Source: Arthrobacter ulcerisalmonis
GTDB lineage: Bacteria; Actinomycetota; Actinomycetes; Actinomycetales; Micrococcaceae
Direction of reading: 5' to 3'
Assembly: GCF_900609065.1 (NCBI RefSeq)
Contig: NZ_UXAU01000038.1
Coordinates: forward strand, 274,232-338,231
DNA length: 64,000 nucleotides
In this document: positions 29,566-38,895 of the stretch, piece by piece
Position numbering within the stretch: the first letter of the stretch is position 1
Layout: each line of letters begins with the position of its first letter
Made by a program: the position numbers and the translations under genes
Notes under the pieces: model-generated
The model's database searches: none
The model's input: only the letters and a program-made list of their open reading frames with translations
Told to the model about the DNA's origin: nothing

Positions 29566-32167
29566 TTGGGGAGGGCCTGGGCTTGACGCGGGCCGTCGCC
29601 GGCGCCGACCACGGATCTTCCGGCCAGGGATGACGGGGGTAGCGGCCCCGCATCTCCGCCCGGACCTGGGCATAGGGACCGGACCAAAATGAGGTCAGGT
29701 CGTCGGTCACTGCCAACGGCCGCCGCGCAGGCGACAGCAGATGAAATAGCACCGGAACGCCAGCCACCAGCGGCGATGCTGCCAGGCCAAAACACTCCTG
29801 CAACTTGACCGCCGCCACCGGTTTGGCGTCCGCATCGTCCACCGCCGGGTAGTCGATTCGGATGGCGGACCCACTCGGCACGCTGAGTCGCTCCGGCGCC
29901 AGCTCGGCCAGCCGGCCCGCCTCAGGCCACGGCAGGAGGCGCCGCAACGGCTCGGTCAGGTCGATCCTTGCCGCCGGGGTGCCCGCCGCTATCGCCGCCA
30001 ACTCCGGCCCCAGCCACTGATCCACCGACTCCACCAACGCCGCGTCGGCAACGTCCGGCCACGGCGCGCCGCGGTGCCGGTGTAGGAAGCCGAGCCGACG
30101 GCGGAGGGCAGCGGCCGCCGTCGACCATTCCAGGATTTCCAGGCCGTCCGTCCGCAAGGCTGCGGCCACGGCGGCGGCACCGTCCGTGGAGCTGGGCCGG
30201 ACCGGCGTTGCGGACAGGACGATCCCGCCAATCCGGCGGATTTTCCGGGCGCTCACCTTGCCGTTACTGAAGGTTGCCTCGACGGCGTCCACCACCAGAT
30301 GGGCCGCGGCGGCTTCTGCCAAGGCGAGGGTCAGGGGTGCTGCGGAGCGGATGAGGGCACCGGTCCCGGCCGCATCGCGGGTATCTGACCGAGCGACCTC
30401 AGCCACCGCCAACCACTCGTGCCCCGCCAAGGAGCTCCCGGCAGGCAGTCCGGCCCGGGTACCGGCGGCCAACAGATAGCGCTCGGGACCGTCGCCCGAC
30501 ACGCGGCGCGCCACCCTGCTGGGGAAGGCCAACGCCACCACGGCACCGACCCAGTCCGTGGTGTCCGCGCGGGCCGCCGGGCTGTCCGAGGCTTGGCGCG
30601 CCAACTCTTGCAAGCGGCGTTTCTCTTCGGCCCAGCGCCTGCCCGCGGGACCGGCATCCACGCCGGAGCGGAGCCGCGCGAGTAAGGCTGGCAGGTCGGC
30701 CCCGGGCGCACGGTGGTCCCCCGCCAGGGCAGCCACCACCTCGGCGGCCCGCGCTGCACCCAGCGTCCCCGCGCCGTCGAGGAGGGCACGCGCCAGCCGC
30801 GGGTCGGCCGGGATGCTCGCCAGCAGCCGTCCGCTGCGGGTCGGCTGCCCAGCCGCGTCGATGGCACCGAGTTCGTGCAGCGCCGCGATCGCGTCCGCCA
30901 TGGCCTGCCGGGGCGGCTCGTCCGGCAGCGACAGTCCTTCCCCACCCGGCGCACCCCAGCAGGCCAGCAGCAGCGCCGCCCCCGTCAGGTCCGACGCAGC
31001 AATTTCCGGGGTGACGAACGCCGGCGCGGCACCATACGCCTGCTGGCTGTAACAGCGCACCACCCTGCCCGGACCTTGCCGGGCGGCCCTGCCGGCGCGT
31101 TGTTCGGCCGATGCCCGCGCGCACGACACAGTCACCAGCCCCGTCATCCCCCGGCCGGCATCGCGCCGCGGCACCCTCGCCAGCCCCGAATCAATCACCA
31201 GCCGCACACCCGGGACGGTCAGCGACGATTCGGCGAGGTCGGTGGACACGATGATGCGCGGCTTGCCGCCGGGGCGCCGCCCACTCACGGCCAGGTCCTG
31301 TTCCGCCGCGGGTGCCTGGCCATGCAGTTCCAGCACGTCGACGCCGGCACCCAGCCGGTCCCGCAACATGCCGGCCACCCGGGAGACTTCGCCGGCGCCG
31401 GGGAGGAAGACCAGGGCGTCGGTGCCGGGCTCGGCCGCTGTGGCAGCAGCAAAGGCCTCCGCCGCTGTGGCTGCAACGTGCGCCAGGAAGCTCCGCGCCA
31501 CACCGCCGCCGTCAATCCGATGACCTGCGGCTGAACGCCATTCAACAGCCAGGGGATGCAGCGCTGAGGGGCAGTCAACCACGGGCGCCGGCAGGCCGCC
31601 GTCGGGGTCCGCCAGCAACGCCGCAAACCGCTGTGCATCCAGGGTCGCGGACATAGCCACCAGCGTCAGGTCATTCCGGAGCTGCCGGACCTCCGCCAGC
31701 ATCCCGATCAGGAGGTCTGTTTCAAGGCCGCGCTCGTGCACCTCATCGAGGACGACGGCGGCCACGCCGGGGAGGTCTGGATCGGCCAGGAGGCGGCGGA
31801 GCAGGATGCCCGGGGTGACGAACTCGACAAGCATCCCCTTGCTGGTCTTCCGCTCGCCGCGGACAGTGAACCCCACCCGCTCGCCCAGCGGACGGCGGTC
31901 CAGGCTGGCCAGCCGGCGGGCTGCTGCGCGGGCGGCAACCCGGCGCGGCTGCGTCACCACGATCCGGCCTGCTCCGGACCCGATCAGGTTGGCCAGCACC
32001 GGCGGCACCAGCGTGGTCTTGCCGGTCCCCGGCGGGGCCTGCACCACGGCGGCCGTCCCCGCACCGAGGGCGGCCTGCAGGTCCGGAACCGACACCGCAA
32101 ACGGCAGGCCCGCGCCGATGGCCACCAGGTCGAAGGCGGGCGGCGCGGCGCTGTCTGCGAAAGTCAC
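29558..32167 (-). CDS. hrpB: HrpB-type DEAH-box ATP-dependent helicase
   Basis: An 869-residue DEAH-box helicase of the HrpB family. Walker A is QAPPGTGKTTLVPP (about 45), Walker B is LDEVHERG, motif III is AMSATLDAQ, and motif VI is EQRAGRAARQGPG. The helicase-associated and HrpB C-terminal regions follow (WAEEKRRLQELA, then YPRHPWPEDP). I chose GTG 32167 because similarity starts there; the longer frame runs through the upstream flavin reductase in another frame. Its cellular role is poorly defined. Confidence 0.93.
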   Translation of the reverse strand: MTFADSAAPPAFDLVAIGAGLPFAVSVPDLQAALGAGTAAVVQAPPGTGKTTLVPPVLANLIGSGAGRIVVTQPRRVAARAAARRLASLDRRPLGERVGFTVRGERKTSKGMLVEFVTPGILLRRLLADPDLPGVAAVVLDEVHERGLETDLLIGMLAEVRQLRNDLTLVAMSATLDAQRFAALLADPDGGLPAPVVDCPSALHPLAVEWRSAAGHRIDGGGVARSFLAHVAATAAEAFAAATAAEPGTDALVFLPGAGEVSRVAGMLRDRLGAGVDVLELHGQAPAAEQDLAVSGRRPGGKPRIIVSTDLAESSLTVPGVRLVIDSGLARVPRRDAGRGMTGLVTVSCARASAEQRAGRAARQGPGRVVRCYSQQAYGAAPAFVTPEIAASDLTGAALLLACWGAPGGEGLSLPDEPPRQAMADAIAALHELGAIDAAGQPTRSGRLLASIPADPRLARALLDGAGTLGAARAAEVVAALAGDHRAPGADLPALLARLRSGVDAGPAGRRWAEEKRRLQELARQASDSPAARADTTDWVGAVVALAFPSRVARRVSGDGPERYLLAAGTRAGLPAGSSLAGHEWLAVAEVARSDTRDAAGTGALIRSAAPLTLALAEAAAAHLVVDAVEATFSNGKVSARKIRRIGGIVLSATPVRPSSTDGAAAVAAALRTDGLEILEWSTAAAALRRRLGFLHRHRGAPWPDVADAALVESVDQWLGPELAAIAAGTPAARIDLTEPLRRLLPWPEAGRLAELAPERLSVPSGSAIRIDYPAVDDADAKPVAAVKLQECFGLAASPLVAGVPVLFHLLSPARRPLAVTDDLTSFWSGPYAQVRAEMRGRYPRHPWPEDPWSAPATARVKPRPSPTR

Positions 32168-32213
32168 CTCACCATTGTGCCCGCAGAAACGGGCGACCGA
32201 CGGCGGCAGGCAG

Positions 32214-32729
32214 CTAGCCGGCGACCTGCAGCAACCGCTCCACCTGCGAGAGCTCGCCGTAGCGACCGCGGAAGAAGAGCAGCGGATCGCCTTCGGACTC
32301 CAGCGCCAGGTGCCGAACTGCCGCCACAACGATCGTGTGATCGCCGCCGTCGTGCTCTGCCTGGATCTCGCAGTCGATCCATGCCAGCGCGTCAGCCAAG
32401 ACCGGGTGCCCCAACGGTGACGGCGTATGGTCGACCCCGGCGAACTTGTCCGCGCCCGAGCGGGCGAACTGACCGGCCAGATGCTGGTGCTCGGCGGGCA
32501 GGACGTTGATGGTGAACGAACCTGCCTTGCGGAGCACCGGCCAGGTGCTCGACGTCCGGGCCGGGCTGAAGGTGACCAGGGCCGGCGCCAAAGACAGTGC
32601 AGCGAAGGATTGGCAGGTGAAGCCCGCCGGGCCGGACGGCGTGTTGGCCGTGATGACGGTGAGTCCGGTGGCGAAGCTGCCAAAGATGTCCCTGAGCCGG
32701 CGTGGGTCCAGGTTTGCTGTATCGGTCAC
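32214..32729 (-). CDS. Flavin reductase family protein (HpaC-like)
   Basis: A 171-residue flavin reductase-like domain protein with FATGLTVITANTPSGPAGFTCQSFAALSL, INVLPAEHQHLAGQFARSG and the terminal GRYGELSQVERL. Such proteins supply reduced FMN or FAD to two-component monooxygenases. It starts at GTG 32729. No monooxygenase is adjacent; the nearest candidate partner is the fusion at 36064-37983. Confidence 0.9.
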   Translation of the reverse strand: MTDTANLDPRRLRDIFGSFATGLTVITANTPSGPAGFTCQSFAALSLAPALVTFSPARTSSTWPVLRKAGSFTINVLPAEHQHLAGQFARSGADKFAGVDHTPSPLGHPVLADALAWIDCEIQAEHDGGDHTIVVAAVRHLALESEGDPLLFFRGRYGELSQVERLLQVAG

Positions 32730-32968
32730 GGTGCTGCCTCCCTTGAAGTGGTTACCTCACAACATCACTTGCCGAACCATGGGTGCAATCGTTGGCGCAA
32801 CGAACCGACGCGGGCCGCAACGCAGGGTCACAGCACTTCTTGAACGGTCATGTAGCGGGGCGCGCACCGTTCTGCTGCAGTGATCAGGAATGAAGAAGCG
32901 CCACGCCCGCCAAGATCGTAGAGTGATCGAAAGACCAGCGCGGCTGGCGACTAATCGAGGAGAATTCC

Positions 32969-33403
32969 ATGGCTGAGAAGACTGCAGGACTGTCCAAGGA
33001 CGAGCGCGACGCCGTCAAGCAGCGTGCCGCAGAGCTGCGTGCCGAGGAAAAGGCCGGCAAGACCCGGGCCGCCGGCGAGCAGGCAGTCCGGGAGGCCATT
33101 GCCGCCATGCCTGACGATGACCGCATCCTGGCGGATGGAGTGGACCGCATTGTGGGCGAGGTGGCTCCCCACCTGGTGCCGAAGACCTGGTACGGATTCC
33201 CCGCCTACACTGACGCCGACGGCAAGGTAGTGGTGTTCTTCAAGGCCGCCGCGAAGTTCACCAGCCGCTACGCCACCCTCGGATTCGAGGAAGCGGCCAA
33301 CCTCGACGACGGCGATCTCTGGGTGACGTCTTTTGCCCTCCTCAAGCTGACTCCCGCCACGGAGAAGAAGATCGCCGAGCACATCCGCAAGGCCGCGAGC
33401 TAA
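32969..33403 (+). CDS. DUF1801 (iron-chaperone-like) protein
   Basis: A 144-residue protein with a lysine/glutamate-rich helical N-terminus and a DUF1801 fold, marked by PKTWYGFPAY, VVVFFKAAAKF and ATLGFEEAANLDDGDLW. Frataxin-like YdhG proteins share this fold, but the role here is unproven. ATG 32969 follows a GAGGAGAA ribosome-binding site. The 239 bp upstream hold no gene. Confidence 0.82.
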   Translation: MAEKTAGLSKDERDAVKQRAAELRAEEKAGKTRAAGEQAVREAIAAMPDDDRILADGVDRIVGEVAPHLVPKTWYGFPAYTDADGKVVVFFKAAAKFTSRYATLGFEEAANLDDGDLWVTSFALLKLTPATEKKIAEHIRKAAS

Positions 33404-33409
33404 GGGCCC

Positions 33410-34984
33410 TTAGGCCTCGTGGCTGCCGGGAACGTACCCCGCGGTCAGTTCGCGTTTGAGGATCTTGCCACTGGGGCCGAGGGGCAGCGCGTCCCGCAGT
33501 TCAATGATGCGGGGGAACTTGTACGCGGCGAGCTGGCCCTCGGCGTACGCGCTGAACTCCTCAACAGTCGTAGTGCTGCCGGGGGCAACAACGATTGCGG
33601 CGGCGATCTCCTGGCCGTGGACCTCGTCTGGGACTCCGTAGACAGCGGCGCTGACCACGTCGAGGTGCTGGCTCAGCACTTCCTCGACTTCACGGGGGTA
33701 GACGTTATAGCCGTTGCGGACAATCATGTCGTTCTTGCGGTCCAGGATGCGCAGGTAGCCGTCGCTGTCCTTGGTGCCCAGGTCCCCGGACCGGAACCAG
33801 CCATCCACCACGGCTTCTGCCGTGGCGTCCGGCCTGTTTAGGTAGCCCTTGAAGAGGTTGTGCCCGCGGATCACCAGTTCGCCCAGTTCTCCGGCAGGCA
33901 ACAGTTCGATCGCGTCGAGGACTTCGGGACGGGCGATTTCGACGTCGACGCCCCAGATGGGGGTGCCAACGGTCCCCGGCCGCGGCTCCCGGCCCACGTG
34001 GTTGAAGGAGGCCACCGGCGAGGTTTCGGTCAGCCCGTAGCCTTCGTAAATGTCCACCCCGAACGCCTCGCGGAAACGTTCCAGGACGGCCAGTGGCAGG
34101 GATGAGCCGCCAGAAATTCCGTAGCGTAGCCGCTCCGATCGGCCGGGACTGGCTTTGAACGCCTCCAGCAGGGCGATGTACATGGTGGGCACGCCGTAGA
34201 AGATGTCGATGTTGTGCCGGCGGACCAGGTCCAGCGCACCCGCCCCGGTGAACTTGGGCAGCATGACCACCGTGGCGCCGGCCCGGACGCCGGCGTTGAG
34301 CACGCACGTCTGGCCGAAGGTGTGGAACAACGGCAGCCCGCCGAAGATCTTGTCGCCGCGTCGGAGGTCAAAGGTGCTGATGAGGAGCACGTTCACCTGT
34401 TCCACCAGGGCGAAGTGCGTCCCCAGCGCACCCTTGGGTTTCCCCGTGGTGCCAGAGGTGTAGAGGATGGTGGCGGTGTCCTCCGGCCGGCACGGCGTGT
34501 AGGTCCGGATCGGTTCGGCAGCTGCTGCCTCGTCCTCAAGCCGGGGCAGGTCGCCGCCTTCCGGGCTGAGCACGGTCAAGACATCCTTTTCTGCCGCCTG
34601 CGCTCCGGGGGCCCCTTCGGCCAGCAGTGGGGCGGCGCACACCAGCAATGCTGCGCCGCTGTCCCTGATCACGTACTCAATTTCGCGCGCCTTGAGCAGC
34701 GCGTGCACAGGGACCACGATCCCGCCCAGGGCCAACACCGCGTAGTACACCCGGGCGAAGTCCGCCACATTGGGGATCAGGACGGCGACAGCGACTCCCG
34801 GCCCCACCCCGCGCGCCTTGAGGGCACCGGCGTAGGCCTTGGTCTGGTCCCACAGCTGGGCGTACGTGACGGTCTCCTCGCCAACGATCAACGCGGGCTC
34901 CTCAGGGAAGCGGGCCGCCGATTCGGCCGGGATGGCGGCCACGGAAATAGTGCCGAATCCTGCATCAAACGCCGCTGTGCTCAT
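33410..34984 (-). CDS. Long-chain acyl-CoA synthetase-like AMP-forming ligase
   Basis: A 524-residue adenylate-forming enzyme. The AMP-binding P-loop is YTSGTTGKPKG (about 178), then GYGLTETSP, and the hinge RILDRKNDMIVRNGYNVYPREVEE with C-terminal catalytic lysine region GPSGKILKREL. It activates a fatty or aromatic acid as the CoA thioester; the substrate cannot be read from sequence. I chose ATG 34984 over an ATG 15 bp upstream because an AAGGATGG ribosome-binding site precedes it. Confidence 0.9.
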   Translation of the reverse strand: MSTAAFDAGFGTISVAAIPAESAARFPEEPALIVGEETVTYAQLWDQTKAYAGALKARGVGPGVAVAVLIPNVADFARVYYAVLALGGIVVPVHALLKAREIEYVIRDSGAALLVCAAPLLAEGAPGAQAAEKDVLTVLSPEGGDLPRLEDEAAAAEPIRTYTPCRPEDTATILYTSGTTGKPKGALGTHFALVEQVNVLLISTFDLRRGDKIFGGLPLFHTFGQTCVLNAGVRAGATVVMLPKFTGAGALDLVRRHNIDIFYGVPTMYIALLEAFKASPGRSERLRYGISGGSSLPLAVLERFREAFGVDIYEGYGLTETSPVASFNHVGREPRPGTVGTPIWGVDVEIARPEVLDAIELLPAGELGELVIRGHNLFKGYLNRPDATAEAVVDGWFRSGDLGTKDSDGYLRILDRKNDMIVRNGYNVYPREVEEVLSQHLDVVSAAVYGVPDEVHGQEIAAAIVVAPGSTTTVEEFSAYAEGQLAAYKFPRIIELRDALPLGPSGKILKRELTAGYVPGSHEA

Positions 34985-35067
34985 GCTGCCATCCTTCATC
35001 TTTGGAGGTTACCTACCACACAGTAGCTTGGATCTTTGGGCTGTGGGCAGCAGCGGGGAGATTCCGC

Positions 35068-36006
35068 TCAGGCGCGGAGGTCCAGGGCCGCCACCAGCCG
35101 CTTGACCGAACCACCCAAGTTCCATTCCATGGCGAGTCGTTCCAGCTCAGCGCGCTGTTCACCCTGTACCGGCCGCAGGTGTGCGCCTGCCTCCTCAAGG
35201 GTGGGCAGCGGCAGGTTCCGGACCAGATTGACGACGGCGGGGGCTACTTCGAGGTAGTCGGCGGCGGCCGCCAACTTGGCGCGCACTCCCGCTGACACTT
35301 TGCTTTCAGGGTCTGCCGCTGCTGCCAGCAGGCCTTCCAGGTTGCCGTGCGCCAGCAGTAACGCGGCGGCGGTTTTCTCACCAATTCCGGCGACCCCTGG
35401 CAGCCCGTCCGAGGCGTCACCACGCAGGGTGGCGTAGTCGGCGTATTGCTGCGGCAGCACGCGGTACTTGGCCACCACCGTTTCCTCCGTGAGGACTTCA
35501 AGGTTCCGCATTCCCCTGGCCGTATAGATCACCCGGACCTGCCTGCGGTCGTCGCAGACCTGGAAGAGGTCGCGATCGCCGGTCACCACATCCACGGGAA
35601 AATCGGCGTGGCTGGCGTAGGTACCAATGACGTCGTCTGCCTCATGCTGGTCGGCGCCGACGGTCGCGATCCCGGCGAGGTCCAGCATGCGGCGGATCAT
35701 GGGCAACTGCGCCTCCAAGGCGTCCGGAACCACTTCGACGTCGGGACCACCCTCAACTTCCCGTGCCACCCGGTGTGCTTTGTAGGTGGGGATCAGGTCA
35801 ACCCGCCACTGCGGCCGCCAGTCATTGTCCCAGCACGCAACGAGGTGGGTGGCCCGGTAATCGGTAGTCAGCCGGGCGATCATGTCCAGCAGGCCACGGA
35901 CGGCATTGACCGGGACGCCGTCCGCACGCTGGATCGAGTCCGGGAGGCCGTAGAACGCACGGAAGTACAGCGACGCGGTATCCAGCAGCATCAGGCGGTG
36001 GGGCAT
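35068..36006 (-). CDS. Stand-alone 5'-3' exonuclease (PolA N-terminal type)
   Basis: A 312-residue protein matching the 5' nuclease domain of DNA polymerase I: LMLLDTASLYFRAFYGLPDS, the acidic EADDVIGT and VTGDRDLFQV motifs, and the helix-hairpin-helix GLPGVAGIGEKTAAALL. It would remove RNA primers or flaps. A second copy of this activity beside the one in polA is common in actinobacteria. The start is ATG 36006. Confidence 0.92.
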   Translation of the reverse strand: MPHRLMLLDTASLYFRAFYGLPDSIQRADGVPVNAVRGLLDMIARLTTDYRATHLVACWDNDWRPQWRVDLIPTYKAHRVAREVEGGPDVEVVPDALEAQLPMIRRMLDLAGIATVGADQHEADDVIGTYASHADFPVDVVTGDRDLFQVCDDRRQVRVIYTARGMRNLEVLTEETVVAKYRVLPQQYADYATLRGDASDGLPGVAGIGEKTAAALLLAHGNLEGLLAAAADPESKVSAGVRAKLAAAADYLEVAPAVVNLVRNLPLPTLEEAGAHLRPVQGEQRAELERLAMEWNLGGSVKRLVAALDLRA

Positions 36007-36063
36007 ACTCGATCCTTCCACGGCGGACTCTCCTTCGGCTACTGGCCGCCAGCGACTGCCGCC

Positions 36064-37983
36064 CTAGAACGACCGGGCCGTGATACCCAGCCCCAACAAT
36101 CCGCGGCCAGCCTGTTCCAGGATCGGGTCGAGTGCCAACGTGGGGTGGCTGACCAAGACGACCACGTCACGCTGAATGCGCTGCAACGGGTGGCTCAACC
36201 GGTGCACGCTGGCACCGGATCCGGCCAGTACCAGGCGGACCGCTTCGTGGGCGGCGTCGGCACTCAACCCCAGCAGCAGCCTGAAGTGGGCCCGCTGGGA
36301 ATCCGCGTCCGCACCCGACTGTCCTGCCGGCGTCGTCCATTCCGCCAAGGCCTCCTGCCACAGCAGCCGCGCGGACGCTACCTTGCCAAACGCCTGCGAA
36401 TACCGGGCCTGCAGCAGCGGCGAGTCGGCGCGACGCCCGGCAGTTGCAGCGGAGGAGCTTGCGTCCGGGCGCAGCCGCTGCTCGAACAGTTCCAAGGCAG
36501 CTTCGGCCGAACCGAGCGCCACGGAGGGGCCCACCACGTTCAGGAGCGTTGACATGGGCGCGTGCAGCAGCGGCTCGGGGTGCAGGAAACTGCCCGGGTT
36601 CTGCGGTGAGGACAGCAGCGCCCAATCCGCCGCATGATGGCTGGGGACGAACAGGTCCTGAACCACCACGTCGTGACTGCCGGTGCCGCGCAGGCCGTCG
36701 GTGTGCCACGCGTCCTGGATCTCCACCTCGGCGACGGGGACGAGGCATTGCAGCCGCGCGCCGTCGTACTCCACAGCGAGGAGGGCCCACTCCGAGTGCA
36801 TGCTACCGGACGCGAAGCCCCAGTGGCCGGAGATCAGGTAGCCGCCGGGGACCTGGCGGGCCGCACCCACGGGGGCGCTGGTCGCGGCGGCCAGCGGCAT
36901 GGTGCCGTTGGCGAAGACCTCGGCCTGCACCTCTTCCGGCCAGCGGGCCAGCATCCAGGCGTGCTCGATGAGGTGGCCCGCCGTCCATGCGGTTGAAGCG
37001 CAGCCCCTGGCCAGGAGCCGGACCACCCCGGCGTAGGTTCCCGCCCCCATGCCGTAACCACCCACGGAGCGCGGCGCCAGGATCCGGAAGACGCCCGCGG
37101 CGTGGAGCTCGGCCATGGTTTCTGCCGGCAGCTGGCGACGCTGCTCGGTGTCCGCGGCGCGCTCACGCAGGTTCGGGATCAGGGCCGCCACGCGGGCCAG
37201 CAGGTCCGTATCCTTAGGGATCACGACGGCTTTGGGCACCGGTGTCTGACCAGCGCTGGGGTGGGCGGCGGCTCCGGCGGCTTCCGGTGCGACGGCGGCG
37301 GGCACCGTCAGCGTGTGCGCCGTTTTGTCCCGCTTGGCGGTGAGGTAGTAGCGGTTGGCTTCGGTCAGGTGCACGCCGGTGGGCACCAGCTCGGCCACCG
37401 TGATGCCCAGATCGGTGAGCTGCGCCGATTTGTCAGGATTGTTCGTCAACAACCGAACCGAGTGGGCACCCATGGTGTTGAGCATCTGCGCTGCAGCGGT
37501 GTAATCACGCTCGTCGGCCCCGTGCCCCAGGGCCAGGTTGGCATCGTAGGTATCCATCCCGGTGTCCTGCAGCGCGTAGGCATCCAACTTTGGGTACAGG
37601 CCGATGCCCCGGCCCTCTTGGCGGAGGTAAAGCAGGAAACCGCCGGCCACCGAGATCTGTTCGACAGCTTCGCGCAGCTGCGGGCCGCAATCGCAGCGCT
37701 CGCTGCCAAAGACATCCCCGGTCAGGCACTCACTGTGCAGGCGGACCAGCGGCCCTTGCGTTGGCTGGTCGGCACCTGCCTGTTGACCGGCCAAGAGGGC
37801 CTGTTCCCAAGGACCGAGCGCCAGGAGCAGGTGCTCCTTACTGTCGGCCAGGCCATGGAAGGTCACTACCTCGGCGGTGGTCTTGAACCCATCGGAAAAA
37901 CGCAGCGGAACGGTGACCTGCGTGCGCACTGTGGCCGTGGGGACGGTGGCAGACGGGCGGGCGGAATATGCGATGGCAGTCAT
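36064..37983 (-). CDS. GTP cyclohydrolase II fused to an acyl-CoA-dehydrogenase-fold flavin monooxygenase
   Basis: A single uninterrupted 639-residue frame. Residues about 20-225 are GTP cyclohydrolase II (first riboflavin step). The zinc cysteines are spaced as in RibA (C86, C97, C99 in [18 protein letters not shown]), followed by [25 protein letters not shown] and LLTNNPDK; all catalytic residues look intact. An alanine/proline linker (about 226-255) leads to an acyl-CoA dehydrogenase-like domain (256-639) of the group D flavin monooxygenase type ([47 protein letters not shown]). DHBP synthase is absent. I chose ATG 37983, after a GAGGGA ribosome-binding site. A MarR-like dyad lies upstream. 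Confidence 0.9.
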   Translation of the reverse strand: MTAIAYSARPSATVPTATVRTQVTVPLRFSDGFKTTAEVVTFHGLADSKEHLLLALGPWEQALLAGQQAGADQPTQGPLVRLHSECLTGDVFGSERCDCGPQLREAVEQISVAGGFLLYLRQEGRGIGLYPKLDAYALQDTGMDTYDANLALGHGADERDYTAAAQMLNTMGAHSVRLLTNNPDKSAQLTDLGITVAELVPTGVHLTEANRYYLTAKRDKTAHTLTVPAAVAPEAAGAAAHPSAGQTPVPKAVVIPKDTDLLARVAALIPNLRERAADTEQRRQLPAETMAELHAAGVFRILAPRSVGGYGMGAGTYAGVVRLLARGCASTAWTAGHLIEHAWMLARWPEEVQAEVFANGTMPLAAATSAPVGAARQVPGGYLISGHWGFASGSMHSEWALLAVEYDGARLQCLVPVAEVEIQDAWHTDGLRGTGSHDVVVQDLFVPSHHAADWALLSSPQNPGSFLHPEPLLHAPMSTLLNVVGPSVALGSAEAALELFEQRLRPDASSSAATAGRRADSPLLQARYSQAFGKVASARLLWQEALAEWTTPAGQSGADADSQRAHFRLLLGLSADAAHEAVRLVLAGSGASVHRLSHPLQRIQRDVVVLVSHPTLALDPILEQAGRGLLGLGITARSF

Positions 37984-38008
37984 GGGTTCCCTCAACAGTG
38001 AACATTAC

Positions 38009-38026
38009 TTGAAGCTTAAACTTCAT
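38009..38026. promoter_or_regulatory. MarR-like operator dyad upstream of the cyclohydrolase fusion
   Basis: TTGAAGCTTAAACTTCAT contains the inverted repeat TGAAG-N6-CTTCA, about 27 bp upstream of the fusion start and 67 bp upstream of arfB. The form resembles operators of MarR-type regulators that sense phenolics or quinones. No marR gene is in the window, so the regulator is unknown. Confidence 0.35.
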
Positions 38027-38092
38027 CGTAGCGACAAATAGTTAGACGTTCAAGTGTTTCGAAATATTCCTGCACTGTGCGACGCTGGAGTC

Positions 38093-38515
38093 ATGGATCT
38101 GGAGGTGCTGCCCACGCTTATCATTCCGGCAGCAGAACTCAGCTGGCGGTTCTCCCGATCGTCCGGTCCCGGCGGCCAACACGTGAACACCACCGACAGC
38201 CGGGTGGAACTCGGCTGGAATCCCGGGACGTCTTTGGCGCTGACCGACACCCAGCGCACACTCCTGCTGACGCGACTCGCCAGCCGACTCGTGGCCGGAG
38301 TCCTTACCGTCACGGCGTCCGAACAGCGCTCGCAGTGGCGGAACCGGGAAGTAGCGATGGCGAAACTGGCAGCCATCGTGGCCGGAGGACTTGCTGCCGC
38401 TCCCCCGAGTCGCCGTGCCACCAAACCCACCCGCGCCTCGCACCGGCGTCGGCTCTCCGCAAAGGTGCAGCGCTCGGCCACCAAGCAGCAACGCCGCCGC
38501 CCCCTCCAGGACTGA
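38093..38515 (+). CDS. arfB: ArfB/YaeJ-type peptidyl-tRNA hydrolase
   Basis: A 140-residue ribosome-rescue factor. The catalytic GGQ loop is SSGPGGQHVNTTDSRVEL (about residues 22-40), and the C-terminal tail is lysine/arginine-rich (RRRLSAKVQRSATKQQRRR), which in ArfB enters the empty mRNA channel of stalled ribosomes. Length fits the family. ATG 38093 aligns with the usual start (EVLPTLIIPAAEL). A 32-bp repeat array starts immediately after its stop codon. Confidence 0.92.
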   Translation: MDLEVLPTLIIPAAELSWRFSRSSGPGGQHVNTTDSRVELGWNPGTSLALTDTQRTLLLTRLASRLVAGVLTVTASEQRSQWRNREVAMAKLAAIVAGGLAAAPPSRRATKPTRASHRRRLSAKVQRSATKQQRRRPLQD

Positions 38516-38675
38516 CCTTCCCGGAGCTTTTACGGGAGATCCCGCTACCCTCCCGGAGTTCTCACGGACAAACCCGCAGCCCTCCCGGAGTTCTCACGGA
38601 CAAACCCGCAGCCCTCCCGGAGTTCTTACGGCCAACCCCACAACCCTCCCGGAATCTTTGCCGCCCCTCCACCGA
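38516..38675 (+). repeat. 32-bp repeat array A (five units) abutting arfB
   Basis: Five units start at 38516, 38548, 38580, 38612 and 38644, exactly 32 bp apart. The conserved part is CCYTCCCGGRGTTYTYRCGG, followed by about 10 variable bases; units two and three are identical. Unit one begins directly after the TGA of arfB. Since 32 is not a multiple of three, it is not a coding repeat. Confidence 0.9.
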
Positions 38676-38767
38676 TAGGCGTACGACGTCGGCGATCTAG
38701 GCGGAAGCGCGCGGCACCAATCTCGACGGTTCGCGGAAGCCCCTGCCGCCGTCGTCGTCGGCTACCG

Positions 38768-38895
38768 GTTTGCCGGCCGTAACGAAATGTCCGGGAAGGT
38801 TGGCCGGACGGTCGCAACAACCCCGGGAAGGTTGGCCGGACGGTCGCAACAACCCCGGGAGGGTTGATGAAACGGCCGCAACAACCCCGGAAGGG
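38768..38895 (-). repeat. 32-bp repeat array B (four units) abutting the MobA-like gene
   Basis: Read on the minus strand, four units begin at 38895, 38863, 38831 and 38799, exactly 32 bp apart, with the same conserved start (CCYTCCCGG, then GTTGTTGCG in three of them) as array A but different tails. The first unit begins directly after the TGA of the MobA-like gene, so the two arrays are mirror images at the ends of convergent genes. Confidence 0.9.

Larger units (their letters stand above)
38516..38895. other. Gene-free convergent interval filled by repeats
   Basis: This 380-bp interval separates the stop codons of arfB (plus strand) and the MobA-like gene (minus strand). It holds array A, a 92-bp non-repeated centre (38676-38767) with no recognisable gene, and array B in opposite orientation. 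I see no separate classical terminator. Confidence 0.8.

Noticed and set aside
33396..33415. AAGGGCCCTTAGG as a further DosR-like box
   Set aside because: It sits between two convergent gene ends, not in a promoter, and lacks the GGAC half.
38516..38895. The 32-bp arrays as a CRISPR array
   Set aside because: The conserved part takes up most of each unit, the tails are only about 10 bp, units two and three are identical including tails, and no cas genes are present.
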